From contig NZ_SROX01000012.1 of the NCBI RefSeq assembly GCF_013141915.1, positions 62,001 to 126,000 of the forward strand: DNA of 64,000 bases. The letters are read 5' to 3'. The notes under the pieces are model-generated. The model did not search any database and was not told the DNA's origin. It saw only the letters and a list, made by a program, of their open reading frames with translations. This document shows, piece after piece, positions 24,251 to 32,115 of this stretch. Made by a program: the position numbers and the translations under genes. Positions within the stretch are counted from its first letter, which is position 1. Each line of letters starts with the position of its first letter. The DNA is from Cupriavidus necator. GTDB taxonomy: Bacteria > Pseudomonadota > Gammaproteobacteria > Burkholderiales > Burkholderiaceae.

Positions 24251-25006
24251 TTACTTGGCGGCGCTGCCGAACCACTTCTGGGTCAGCTTGGCGTACGTGC
24301 CATCGGCCTTGACCTTGGCCAGCGCGGCGTTCAGCGCGCGGGTCAGCTCGGGCGTGTCCTTGCGCACGGCCATGCCGTATTCCTCGGTGGTCAGGGGCTG
24401 CGCCACCATGCGCAGGCCGCCGCGGGTCTTGACGTACTGCATCGCCGCCGGCTTGCCGGTTACGGCGGCGTCGGCACGGCCGATCTCGACCAGGTTGAAC
24501 ATTTCCTGGTTCTTCTCCACTTCCACGCGCTGCACTTGCGGATAGGTGTCGCGCAGGAAGCTGACCGACTTGGTTCCCACCTGCACGCTGACCTTCTTGC
24601 CGTTCAGGTCTTCCGGCTTGTTGATGGCGGTGTTGCCGCTCTTGACCAGCGCCACCAGGCCGCCGGTGTAGTACGGCTCGGTAAAGTCCACCACCTTGCG
24701 GCGCTCCGGGGTGATGTAGATGCCGGACACCGCCATGTCGAAGCGGCGCGACACCAGGCCCGGGATCAGGCCCTTGAAGTCGATGTCGGTCCATTCCACC
24801 TGCTTGCCCATGGTCTTGGCCATGGCCTCGACCAGCTCCACGTCAAAGCCGGTGCGCTTGCCGTTCTCGATGAATTCCATCGGCGGGAAAGTGGCGTCCG
24901 TGGCCACGCGCAGCACATTGCTGTCCTGCGCGTGCGCGGCGGCGCCGAAGGTCAGTGCGGCCACGGCCGAGAGGCCGGCGATCAGGCATTTGCGACGAAG
25001 GTTCAT
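24251..25006 (-). CDS. Periplasmic amino-acid-binding protein of the ABC transporter
   Basis: A 251-residue family 3 solute-binding protein. A Sec signal (MNLRRKCLIAGLSAVAALTF, ending AAHA) precedes LRVATDATFPPMEFIENGKR, the classic start of glutamine/histidine/arginine-binding proteins. GFDVELVEAMAK, the DMAVSGIYITPERR ligand loop and the GRADAAVTGKPAA segment follow. The start has AGGAGA. The ligand cannot be fixed from motifs; histidine or a related compound is suggested by the coupled hutG gene. Confidence 0.92.
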   Translation of the reverse strand: MNLRRKCLIAGLSAVAALTFGAAAHAQDSNVLRVATDATFPPMEFIENGKRTGFDVELVEAMAKTMGKQVEWTDIDFKGLIPGLVSRRFDMAVSGIYITPERRKVVDFTEPYYTGGLVALVKSGNTAINKPEDLNGKKVSVQVGTKSVSFLRDTYPQVQRVEVEKNQEMFNLVEIGRADAAVTGKPAAMQYVKTRGGLRMVAQPLTTEEYGMAVRKDTPELTRALNAALAKVKADGTYAKLTQKWFGSAAK

Positions 25007-25085
25007 GGAGGTCTCCTTTTTTCCGGGAACGGGATATCTGCCGTCGCGCGGGCTGCGGACGGCGGCGGTAACGATGGCTCGGGTT

Positions 25086-25880
25086 TCAGTAAGACTGCAG
25101 CCGCGCGGAAATCCGCATGGCTGCGGCCACGGTCATGTCGATGAGCGCGCTTTCGCGCCCTTGCCGGCGCGAGGCCGGCACCATCAGCGTGATGGCGCCC
25201 AGCGCTTCGGCCTTGGCACGCCGCGAGAACAGCGGGGCGCTGACGCCCCACACGCCGGGATCCACTTCGCCTTCGCTGATGGCATAGCCGGTGTCGCGAA
25301 TCGCAGCGAGTTCCGCCAGCAGTCGTTCAGCTTCGGCCGGCTCGCACTGCGCGCGGACCACGCGTTCGCGCGCGTCGTCGCGCATGAAGGCCAGCAGCGA
25401 CTTGGCCGACGCGCCCGCGCGCAGCGGCACGCCGCGCCCTTTCTCGAACGAGCAGCGCAGCGACTGGCGGCTCTCCACCATCTCCAGGCACACCGCGTGG
25501 TCCTTGACCGCGACCACCAGGCCGACGCTTTCATCGGACTGCTGCGCCAGCAGGCGCATATCGGGCAAGGCTTCGCGGGCGAGGTGCGAGGCCATGTCGA
25601 AGCCCAGCGCCAGCTGCAGGCTGATCGGGCCCGGCGCGTATTCGCCGTCGGACTCGAGCACGAAGCCCCAGCGCTTGAGCAGCATCAGCTGCCGATAGAG
25701 CGTGCTTTTGGGCAGGCCGGTCCTGGCCACCAGTTCGCGCACCGTGATCGGCGCGCCGTGCTGTGCCAGCGCGGCCAGCACGAACAGCACGCGATCAGCC
25801 CCGCCGGCGGGCTGGGCAGATTCGGGAGCCATGGGAGCGGCAGTCGCGGGGACGATGGTGGGGTCGACAGCATTCAACAT
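25086..25880 (-). CDS. IclR-family regulator
   Basis: About 264 residues: an N-terminal winged helix (about 25-90, with ITVRELVARTGLPKSTLYRQ) and a C-terminal IclR effector domain (about 100-264, with VCLEMVESRQSLRCS, VPLRAGASAKSLLAF and GYAISEGEVDPGVWGVSAPL). It lies directly upstream of the ABC transporter-hutG operon on the same strand, which it may control. The ATG at 25880 is chosen where the family's N-terminal region normally begins; an earlier in-frame ATG would add about 23 residues without family character. Confidence 0.88.
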   Translation of the reverse strand: MLNAVDPTIVPATAAPMAPESAQPAGGADRVLFVLAALAQHGAPITVRELVARTGLPKSTLYRQLMLLKRWGFVLESDGEYAPGPISLQLALGFDMASHLAREALPDMRLLAQQSDESVGLVVAVKDHAVCLEMVESRQSLRCSFEKGRGVPLRAGASAKSLLAFMRDDARERVVRAQCEPAEAERLLAELAAIRDTGYAISEGEVDPGVWGVSAPLFSRRAKAEALGAITLMVPASRRQGRESALIDMTVAAAMRISARLQSY

Positions 25881-25901
25881 GGGGCCCAAGAATAGGACCG
25901 G

Positions 25902-25941
25902 ATTCCCGGAAATCAAAACTGCCAGTCCCGGAAAATGGGAA
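25902..25941. promoter_or_regulatory. Candidate IclR operator region
   Basis: Two related near-palindromic elements stand just upstream of the IclR gene: ATTCCCGGAAAT (25902-25913) and AGTCCCGGAAAATGGGAAT (25923-25941). Both contain CCCGGAAA, with centres about 23 bases apart. The position suits autoregulation by the adjacent IclR protein. This is pattern-based only. Confidence 0.4.
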
Positions 25942-26013
25942 TGCATGCCTAGGGATAACCCTTGGTGATCGGCAGATTTATCGTGCAGGTGGACGGCGCG
26001 CCGCTTCGTCGCG

Positions 26014-26673
26014 TCAATAGATACCCGGCAGCATCCGCCACGTCCTGTCGCAGTACGACGCGTACGCGTCGCCAAACTGGTCGCGCAGCAGCGCCTCTTC
26101 GGCCCGGATGCGCGCCAGCAGTGGCGGCACCATCAGCAGCGTCAGCGCCACGCCCATGCCGGAGCGAAAGGCCAGTACCCATCCCAGCGAACTGATCAGG
26201 AAGCCGAGGTAGCTGGGGTGCCGGATGACGCCGTAAATGCCCGTGGTGACCAGCGTGTGGCCGGGCTGGATCGCCACCAGGCCGCTGAAGCGCCGCCCCA
26301 GCACAAACACCGGCCACAGCCGCAGCACGCCGCCGCCGGCGAACAGCGCGACGCCGATCCAGCGCATGGGGTCGCCGTCGATGGTCCATACGTCGAGGCG
26401 GTCGGTAACGGCGGGCAGGTACGCTGCCAGCAGACCCAGCACGCCGAACACGGCCAGCACCCAGCGGTTGCCGCGGTCCTCGCGCATGCCGCTGCTGACG
26501 TTGCCGCCGGAAAAGAGGGCGGCGCCGGCCAGGGCAAACAGGACCAGCGACAGCGCCACGCGCGCCGGGTGCGCGAAGAAGGGCGCGATGCCGCCCCAGC
26601 CGGCGATGGCGATGGCCAGGTAGGCGATCGTGCCGGCCAGCGTGGCGAGCGCCATGCCAGGATTCGGGCGCAT
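26014..26673 (-). CDS. Isoprenylcysteine carboxyl methyltransferase-family membrane protein
   Basis: A 219-residue polytopic membrane protein with about six hydrophobic segments. The C-terminal half has VTTGIYGVIRHPSYLGFL and a later EEALLRDQFGDAYASY, the conserved SAM-binding pattern of the ICMT/phospholipid methyltransferase superfamily. The start has GGAGG five bases upstream. Bacterial members rarely have known substrates, and prenylated cysteine is unlikely here; lipid or small-molecule methylation is possible. Confidence 0.8.
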   Translation of the reverse strand: MRPNPGMALATLAGTIAYLAIAIAGWGGIAPFFAHPARVALSLVLFALAGAALFSGGNVSSGMREDRGNRWVLAVFGVLGLLAAYLPAVTDRLDVWTIDGDPMRWIGVALFAGGGVLRLWPVFVLGRRFSGLVAIQPGHTLVTTGIYGVIRHPSYLGFLISSLGWVLAFRSGMGVALTLLMVPPLLARIRAEEALLRDQFGDAYASYCDRTWRMLPGIY

Positions 26674-26814
26674 GAAAACCTCCGTTGCGACGGTGGATGC
26701 ACAAGCGAAGGGTAAGCCTGGGGCAGCCAGGATGTCGAGGGCGGGCAGGTCATGCTTAAATCTGCGTTTCGCGTCCGTTGGATCCCGCGCGCGGCAAGAC
26801 ACTATCGCCATACC

Positions 26815-27141
26815 ATGACATCCCTGATCGATATCAAGAACTTGCAGCAAGCCGCCCATGCGTTTGGCGAAGCCCGCCACTGGGGCAAGTACCACAGCCC
26901 CAAGAACCTTGCGATGGCACTGAGCGTGGAGGTGTCCGAACTGGTCGAAATCTTCCAGTGGCAGACCGAGGACGAATCGCGCGCCATCATGTCCACGTCC
27001 AAGCGCGAGCATGTGGAGCAGGAGCTGGCGGATATCACGATCTATCTTGCGCAACTGGCCACGGCGCTCGGCGTAGACCTGGACGCGGCGGTGCGGGCGA
27101 AGATGGAGATGAATGCGAGGAAGTATCCGGTGCCGGAATGA
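26815..27141 (+). CDS. MazG-like nucleotide pyrophosphohydrolase
   Basis: A 108-residue all-helical protein of the short MazG-like/dCTPase type (RS21-C6 family). The EEXXE-type metal site is visible: VEVSELVEIFQW and, about 30 residues later, HVEQELADITIYL, whose acidic residues bind Mg and the triphosphate. HWGKYHSPKNLAMALS is the usual family start. It probably hydrolyses a non-canonical or excess dNTP to the monophosphate (house-cleaning). An upstream in-frame ATG exists, but the added residues are unlike the family. Confidence 0.87.
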   Translation: MTSLIDIKNLQQAAHAFGEARHWGKYHSPKNLAMALSVEVSELVEIFQWQTEDESRAIMSTSKREHVEQELADITIYLAQLATALGVDLDAAVRAKMEMNARKYPVPE

Positions 27142-27158
27142 GCGTTTAGGGGATGTGC

Positions 27159-27698
27159 TCACGCCAATGGCCAGCCTTGTTCGGTCACCAGCCGCAGCAC
27201 CCAACCCGCCCCATACAACCCCACCCCGAACACCGCATGCGTCACCAGACTATGCATCCGCGCCACCAAGGGCCGTGGCGTGCGACTGGCCGCGATACCG
27301 GCACCCATCGCCGGCTGCATCACCAGGAATGGCGCGGTGACGCTGCCGATGCCGACCATCAGGGCCGGTGCCAGCGTCGGATGGCGTGCCCAGTCCAGGC
27401 CCCATAACGCCAGCAATATTCCCGCGAACGCGATGCCCGTCAGGTAATGGGCGACCCAGCCGATGGCCTGCTCGCCGCGCACCGCTGGCGTGGCGGCGAT
27501 GGGGTGATGGCGGAAACGTCCGCGCGGCAGCCAGGCGAGCCAGCGGCCGACCAGGCCATAGTTCAAGGCGGGCACGCCGAGCAGCCGTTTGCGCAGGATG
27601 GCCCAGCCATCCATGACCAGCGTGGCGCCGGTGCCGACCACGGTGGCATGGAGCAGCATTGCGGTGGTGCTATCCGGCATGGTTTGCGTTGTGGCCAT
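27159..27698 (-). CDS. DUF2938-like membrane protein
   Basis: About 179 residues with four hydrophobic segments. Features are the VVGTGATLVMDGWAILRKRLLG start, LNYGLVGRWLAWLPRGRF, GWVAHYLTGIAFAGILL, VTAPFLVMQPAMGAGIAASR and a final THAVFGVGLYGAGWVL, as I remember the uncharacterised DUF2938 family. The start is uncertain (ATG 27698 or 27680); both overlap the end of the methyltransferase gene, so the pair forms an operon under the MerR-type promoter upstream. Function unknown. Confidence 0.75.
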   Translation of the reverse strand: MATTQTMPDSTTAMLLHATVVGTGATLVMDGWAILRKRLLGVPALNYGLVGRWLAWLPRGRFRHHPIAATPAVRGEQAIGWVAHYLTGIAFAGILLALWGLDWARHPTLAPALMVGIGSVTAPFLVMQPAMGAGIAASRTPRPLVARMHSLVTHAVFGVGLYGAGWVLRLVTEQGWPLA

Positions 27699-28566
27699 CG
27701 GGCGAAGTGGCCGCGGTCGCGCGGGCCGTGATGGTCCAGCATGCGGCGGTGTAGCGCACGGTGTCGCCATGCACGTAGGGCGCGAATGCGGCGCGCACGG
27801 TGTCGATAACCCGATCGCGCGTGGGGGCGTCGGCGCCTTGCAGCGCCAGCCCCACGGGACCGAGGCGGGACAGGTAGCCGCCCAGGGCGGGCTCCGGCAG
27901 CGTGCAGGTCACGTCGGTCGGGCGGATGTCGATATCGCTCCAGCCGCTCGCCTGCAGGATCGACAGCACGCGCTCGCGGTCGCCAAAGGCGAATTGTCCC
28001 GGCGCACCTGGCTGCCGCGCCGGCAGTTTTGGCAGCAGCGGTGCGGCGGCCCGCTCGGCGGTGGTCATGAAGGGGTTGTCGGCGGCACTGCGCCAGGCGA
28101 TGCAGTGCAGCGTGGCGTCGGACGTCGCAGCCCGGCGCAGGTTGGCGAAGGCGCGCACCGGGTCGTTGAAGAACATCACGCCCAGGCGCGACACGATCAT
28201 GTCGAAGCTTGCCGCGGCGAAGGCGTGCTCCTGCGCATCGGCATGGACAAAGGTTGCGTTGGCGCCCTCGCGCTGCGCGCGTGCGCGTGCGGCGGCGAGC
28301 ATCGGCGCGGAAATGTCGATGCCGGTGCAGCGGCCCTGCGCACCCACTCGCCGTGCCAGCGCCAGCGTGGTGCTGCCCGTGCCGCAGCCGACATCGAGGA
28401 TGCGCTGCGGCCGGTTCCGGGCCACGGCTTCGACCAGCAGTGCCTCCAAGGGCCGCAGCATGTCGTCCAGCAGTCCCTGGTGCTCGACCCACGCATGCCC
28501 GGATGCGCCGTTCCACAGTGCGGCCTGTTCGCCGCCATTGCCGCTGGTTTGCCGTTGTTCGCCCAT
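27670..28566 (-). CDS. Class I SAM-dependent methyltransferase
   Basis: A 298-residue protein with a clear SAM-binding core: RILDVGCGTGSTTLALARRV (motif I), GIDISAPMLAAAR (motif II), FVHADAQEH, then FDMIVSRLGVMFFNDP. This last part resembles UbiE/COQ5-like and arsenite-methyltransferase-like groups, but the arsenic-binding cysteines are absent. AAGGGGAT precedes the ATG at 28566. It is divergent from a MerR-family gene whose predicted operator sits in this gene's promoter. The substrate is unknown. Confidence 0.85.
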   Translation of the reverse strand: MGEQRQTSGNGGEQAALWNGASGHAWVEHQGLLDDMLRPLEALLVEAVARNRPQRILDVGCGTGSTTLALARRVGAQGRCTGIDISAPMLAAARARAQREGANATFVHADAQEHAFAAASFDMIVSRLGVMFFNDPVRAFANLRRAATSDATLHCIAWRSAADNPFMTTAERAAAPLLPKLPARQPGAPGQFAFGDRERVLSILQASGWSDIDIRPTDVTCTLPEPALGGYLSRLGPVGLALQGADAPTRDRVIDTVRAAFAPYVHGDTVRYTAACWTITARATAATSPDGHNANHAG

Positions 28567-28607
28567 GGTCGTATCCCCTTGCTGGTTGGAAGCTACACTG
28601 TGCCAGT

Positions 28608-28627
28608 TCAAGTCGACTTGAGGTCAA
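28608..28627 (-). promoter_or_regulatory. MerR-type promoter/operator of the methyltransferase operon
   Basis: TCAAGTCGACTTGA (28608-28621) is a perfect palindrome. On the minus strand it follows directly after TTGACC (28622-28627), a good -35 box, and occupies an unusually long spacer of about 19 bases before the probable -10. A palindrome in an overlong spacer is the established layout of promoters activated by MerR-family regulators. The regulator gene starts ten bases from the palindrome in the other direction. Confidence 0.7.
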
Positions 28628-28630
28628 GCG

Positions 28631-29074
28631 GTGCAAAGCCTGGATATTGCGGAAGTGGCCCGGCAGGCCGGCGTGCCGGCCTCGACGCTGCGCTACTACG
28701 AGGAAAAGGGGCTGATCGCGTCGATCGGCCGGCGCGGGATGCGGCGCGTGTTCGACGCGGGCGTGCTGGAGCGGCTGGCGCTGATCGCGCTGGGGCGGGC
28801 CGCCGGCTTCTCGCTTGACGACATTGCGCAGATGTTCTCGCCGCAGGGCCGCCCGCGCATCGACCGGCAGAGGCTGGCCGCCAGGGCGGACGAGCTGGAC
28901 CGGACCATCCGCAAGCTCACGGCGATGCGGGATGGGCTGCGGCACGCGGCGGCTTGCCCGGCGCCCAGCCATATGGAATGCCCGACCTTCCGGCGTATCG
29001 TGCAGGCGGCGGCGACCGGGGCGATTGGCGGCCGGCGCGAACGCACAGCCGCGCCTCCGTCCAGATCGCGATGA
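28631..29074 (+). CDS. MerR-family regulator
   Basis: A 147-residue MerR protein from a GTG start. The DNA-binding part (SLDIAEVARQAGVPASTLRY, YEEKGLI, then about 35 residues of wing) precedes the dimerisation helix (RIDRQRLAARADELDRTIRK) and a C-terminal effector region with ACPAPSHMECPTF. The two cysteines and the histidine between them could bind a metal or sense redox state, but the spacing is not that of CadR, ZntR or SoxR. It probably controls the divergent methyltransferase-DUF2938 operon. Confidence 0.88.
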   Translation: MQSLDIAEVARQAGVPASTLRYYEEKGLIASIGRRGMRRVFDAGVLERLALIALGRAAGFSLDDIAQMFSPQGRPRIDRQRLAARADELDRTIRKLTAMRDGLRHAAACPAPSHMECPTFRRIVQAAATGAIGGRRERTAAPPSRSR

Positions 29075-29827
29075 CGGCTCGGGATATCAGTCCAGCCTGA
29101 ACTCCCGACCGCCCCCGCAAGGCTGCCGGCCTGCGCCTGCAGTGTCGCTGCCGCCGTGGTTGACTGCTCCACCAGCGCCGCGCTCTGCGCCACGTCGTCG
29201 TTGCCGGTGGCGGCGGCGCTCGGTCGGGTCGCCGTCGCCGGAGCCGACCGCATCCATGGCGTCGCGACCGCGTCGACGTAAGGCCGCGCGCGGATGGTAG
29301 GGAACATCAACGGGAATCCTTCGTAAGGAATCGTTTGGGCGTTTGCAGCGGTCTGCAGCGTGGCATTTCCACCCCAATGTCTACGGTAGCGCGGTCAGCC
29401 GTTTTGGGCGATGTGATCGATATCGCGCGCGATACGAAGGCTTTGACAAAACAATCGGGGAAATCGTGAGTAAGCCGGCGCTTTGCTGGCGGCGCGCAGG
29501 CATTGCGGACCCGCACGTCTGGCAAATGGGGCGCGGGCTGGTGCGGTTTGCCGCAGCACGCCAATGCAGCGCAATAAGCCGCGCGCTGCGGCGCAACGGC
29601 AGCCCCGAATGGCCGGCGGCGGCGCAAGGGGGCGAACGCAGCAGAAGTCGTGCGGCGTTGCGTGGAAACCCCGGCGGCATGCCTGTTGCTGGTTACGGCA
29701 CAAGCATGACCGGACATGCAGACAATGCGGGGACTTTTTCACAACGTATTACAAAGATTTACAACGATTATGCGAACCGCAACATATGCTCCGATCACCC
29801 CACAAACAACAATGCGGAGAAACTACC
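29075..29827. other. Long gene-poor stretch with one pseudogene fragment
   Basis: About 750 bases between the MerR gene and the DUF4382 lipoprotein gene. The left part carries the chemoreceptor remnant annotated separately. The right part, especially after 29720, becomes AT-rich and should hold the lipoprotein promoter. No other gene is supported. Confidence 0.45.
29087..29307 (-). pseudogene. Remnant of a methyl-accepting chemotaxis protein
   Basis: Minus-strand codons read VAQSAALVEQSTTAAATLQA and QAGSLAGAVG, and after a one-base frame change REFRLD and stop. This is the standard C-terminus of bacterial chemoreceptors (VTQQNAALVEQ, AA-rich helix, AVxxFRL). The same region starts with ATGTTCCC (MFPTIRAR) behind an AAGGA site, resembling a chemoreceptor N-terminus, so most of the gene seems to have been lost by internal deletion. 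It cannot make a functional receptor. Confidence 0.7.
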
Positions 29828-31030
29828 GTGTCAGTCCTTTCTAATACTTCTGCGCCGTTGCGTCTGCTGGCCCTCAGTGGAGTGCTTGCGCTGGCTGCCT
29901 GCGGCGGCGGTGGTGGCGATGATGACGCCGGACGGGGCACGCTTCAGGTCTCGATGACCGATGCGCCGGCCTGCGGTTTCAACAATGTCTTCGTCACCGT
30001 CAACAAGGTGCGCGTGCACAGCAGCGCCAGCGCTGATACGACGGCCGCGGGCTGGGTCGATATCGACGTCGTGCCCGCACGCAAGATCGACCTGCTGTCG
30101 CTGACCAACGGCGTGATGACGGTGCTGGGCCAGACCGCGCTGCCGGCTGGCAACTACCAGCAGGTACGCCTGGTGCTGGATGCCAACCGCGGCAGCGGCG
30201 CGTCGGCGCTGGCGAATTCCGTGGTGCCGGTCGGCGGCGCCGAGCAGGCGCTCGATACGCCGAGCGCGGTGCAGTCCGGCATCAAGATCAACCGTCCGTT
30301 CACCGTGGCGCGCGACACGCTGACCGACCTGGTGCTGGACTTCGACGCATGCAAGTCGGTGGTGACGCGTGGCAATGGCACCTATGGCCTGAAGCCGGTA
30401 GTGACCGCAATCCCGACGACCGTCAGCGGCGAAGTGAACGGCGTGGTGGCCGCGGCGCCGGGGGCGCGCGTCTATGCCGAGCGCAATGGCGTGGTGGTGA
30501 AGTCGACCGTGGCGGATGCCAACGGCAGCTTCCGGCTGTCGCCGATCGAGCAAAGCAGCACGGCCGGGCCGGTCGACGTGGTGGTGGTGCCGGGTGCGGC
30601 CAACGCCAAGGCGGCGGGCATCGTGCGCGGCGTGCCGGTGGTGGTGGGCACGCCTACGGCGATCTCGACCGCCGCGGCGCCGATGACGCTGCCGGCATCG
30701 ACCTATCGCCGCGTCTCGGGCGTGGTGGCGCCGGCTTCGGCCGAGGCCACGCTGCGCGCGCTGCAACTGGTCAGCGGCGGTACCTTTGAAATCGCCGCGA
30801 CCGCGGCGGCCAGCGATACCGGCGCCTACAGCCTGTTTGCGGCCGAACCCGCGCTGCCGGTGGCCGCGCCGGTAATCGGCACCTATCAGGCCGCGCTGCC
30901 GATCCCGCTGTCGCCGGACGGCGCCGCGGCCGGCAAGTACAGCATCCAGGCCACCAGCATCACCGGTGCCGCGCAGACGCAGCCCGCGGACGTCAACATC
31001 GCGGACGCGCTGCTCAATTTCTCGTTCTGA
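29828..31030 (+). CDS. DUF4382-domain lipoprotein
   Basis: A 400-residue protein from a GTG start with GGAGA upstream. The signal ends LALAAC, a lipobox with Cys24, followed by five glycines and aspartates. Residues about 38-195 form a DUF4382 domain (TLQVSMTDAPACGFNNVFVT, VRVHSS, KIDLLSLTNG, LPAGNYQQVRLVL, DFDACKSVV). A carboxypeptidase-regulatory-like beta domain follows (about 200-270, TVSGEVNGVV, GSFRLSPI), and the rest is Ala/Pro/Thr-rich beta-type sequence. It is probably surface- or periplasm-exposed. It is monocistronic and ends at a strong terminator. The function of DUF4382 is unknown. Confidence 0.85.
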   Translation: MSVLSNTSAPLRLLALSGVLALAACGGGGGDDDAGRGTLQVSMTDAPACGFNNVFVTVNKVRVHSSASADTTAAGWVDIDVVPARKIDLLSLTNGVMTVLGQTALPAGNYQQVRLVLDANRGSGASALANSVVPVGGAEQALDTPSAVQSGIKINRPFTVARDTLTDLVLDFDACKSVVTRGNGTYGLKPVVTAIPTTVSGEVNGVVAAAPGARVYAERNGVVVKSTVADANGSFRLSPIEQSSTAGPVDVVVVPGAANAKAAGIVRGVPVVVGTPTAISTAAAPMTLPASTYRRVSGVVAPASAEATLRALQLVSGGTFEIAATAAASDTGAYSLFAAEPALPVAAPVIGTYQAALPIPLSPDGAAAGKYSIQATSITGAAQTQPADVNIADALLNFSF

Positions 31031-31052
31031 ACCCGGGGGATCGGGGAGCGGG

Positions 31053-31086
31053 CCGGAAGGGGGCGTTTGCCCTCTTCCGGTTTTTT
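31053..31086 (+). terminator. Rho-independent terminator of the DUF4382 lipoprotein gene
   Basis: CCGGAAGGGGG pairs with CCCTCTTCCGG (11 pairs, one G-T) around a six-base loop, followed by TTTTTT. It begins 23 bases after the stop codon. Confidence 0.9.
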
Positions 31087-31172
31087 CATGGGCGATCGGT
31101 TTAGGCGCGCCGTCACCCGCCTGGCTCGGATTCCCGCTAGACTGCCAGTCTCGCGATTCGGGAGACCGCGCC

Positions 31173-32093
31173 ATGCCAGCACGCCCCGCGGCGAAGGCCG
31201 CATCCATGCCTGCAGTACCCGCAGGGCCCGCGTCCAAAGCATCGACCGCGCCATCGCGCAAGGCCGCCACGCCGGCCGGGCTGGTGCGCGTGGGCATCGG
31301 CGGCTGGAATTACGCGCCGTGGCGCGACAATTTCTATCCCGCGAAATTGCCGCAATCGCGCGAGCTGGCCTACGCCAGCCGCCACCTCAGCGCGATCGAA
31401 ATCAACAGCACCTATCACGGCACGCAGAAGCGCACCTCATTCGCCAAGTGGCGCGACGAAACCCCCGATGACTTTGTCTTTGCGGTAAAGGCCTCGCGCT
31501 TTGCCACCAACCGCCGCGTGCTGGCGGAGTCAGGCGACTCGATCGCGCGCTTTGTCGACAGCGGCATTGCCGAACTGGGCCGCAAGCTGGGGCCGGTGGT
31601 GTGGCAGTTCGCCCCGACCAAGCAGTTCGATGCGGAAGACTTCGAGGCCTTCCTGCAATTGCTGCCGGATTCGGTGGAAGGCGTAAGGCTGCGCCATGTG
31701 CTGGAGGTGCGCCACCCCAGCTTCCGTTCGCCGGATTACCTGAAGCTCGCCCGCAAGTACAAGGCCGCCACGGTCTTTACGGATTCGCATAAATTCCCGT
31801 CGATGCCGGACCTGACCGCCGATTTCGTCTACGCCCGACTGATGGAAAGCAGCGAGAAGCTGAAGACCGGCTATGGTCCGAAGGCGCTCGACCAATGGGC
31901 CGAACGCGCGCAGTCGTGGGCGCGAGGCGCGCAGCCGGACGACTTGCCGATGCTCGAAGACCGCAAGCCCGCTGCACGCAAGCGCGAGGTCTTTATCTTC
32001 TTCATCAACGGTGCCAAGGAACGCGCCCCGGCCGCCGCGCAGGCGTTGCTGGAGCGGCTGGGCTGGACGCCGCCCGCCGATGCGGATGCCTGA
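31173..32093 (+). CDS. DUF72-family protein
   Basis: A 306-residue protein. After a low-complexity Ala/Pro/Lys N-terminus of about 35 residues comes a DUF72 TIM-barrel-like domain: VRVGIGGWNYAPWRDNFYP, AIEINSTYHGTQKRTSFAKW, DFVFAVKASRFATN, GPVVWQFAPT, LEVRHPSF and FIFFINGAKERAP, all conserved blocks. The biochemical function of DUF72 is not established. The N-terminal extension is longer than usual, and a later start is possible, but GGGAGA lies upstream of this ATG. It is followed 22 bases later by the helicase gene. Confidence 0.88.
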   Translation: MPARPAAKAASMPAVPAGPASKASTAPSRKAATPAGLVRVGIGGWNYAPWRDNFYPAKLPQSRELAYASRHLSAIEINSTYHGTQKRTSFAKWRDETPDDFVFAVKASRFATNRRVLAESGDSIARFVDSGIAELGRKLGPVVWQFAPTKQFDAEDFEAFLQLLPDSVEGVRLRHVLEVRHPSFRSPDYLKLARKYKAATVFTDSHKFPSMPDLTADFVYARLMESSEKLKTGYGPKALDQWAERAQSWARGAQPDDLPMLEDRKPAARKREVFIFFINGAKERAPAAAQALLERLGWTPPADADA

Positions 32094-32115
32094 CGCCGGA
32101 TCGCTATAATCGCGC

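Noticed and set aside
23552..25144. A 530-codon open frame opposite the ABC transporter genes
   Set aside because: It spans three real genes and their gaps and has a His/Gln/Arg-rich shadow composition.
29483..29827. A longer N-terminus for the DUF4382 lipoprotein
   Set aside because: The frame is open upstream, but it would bury the lipoprotein signal; the GTG with GGAGA directly before the signal is the better start.
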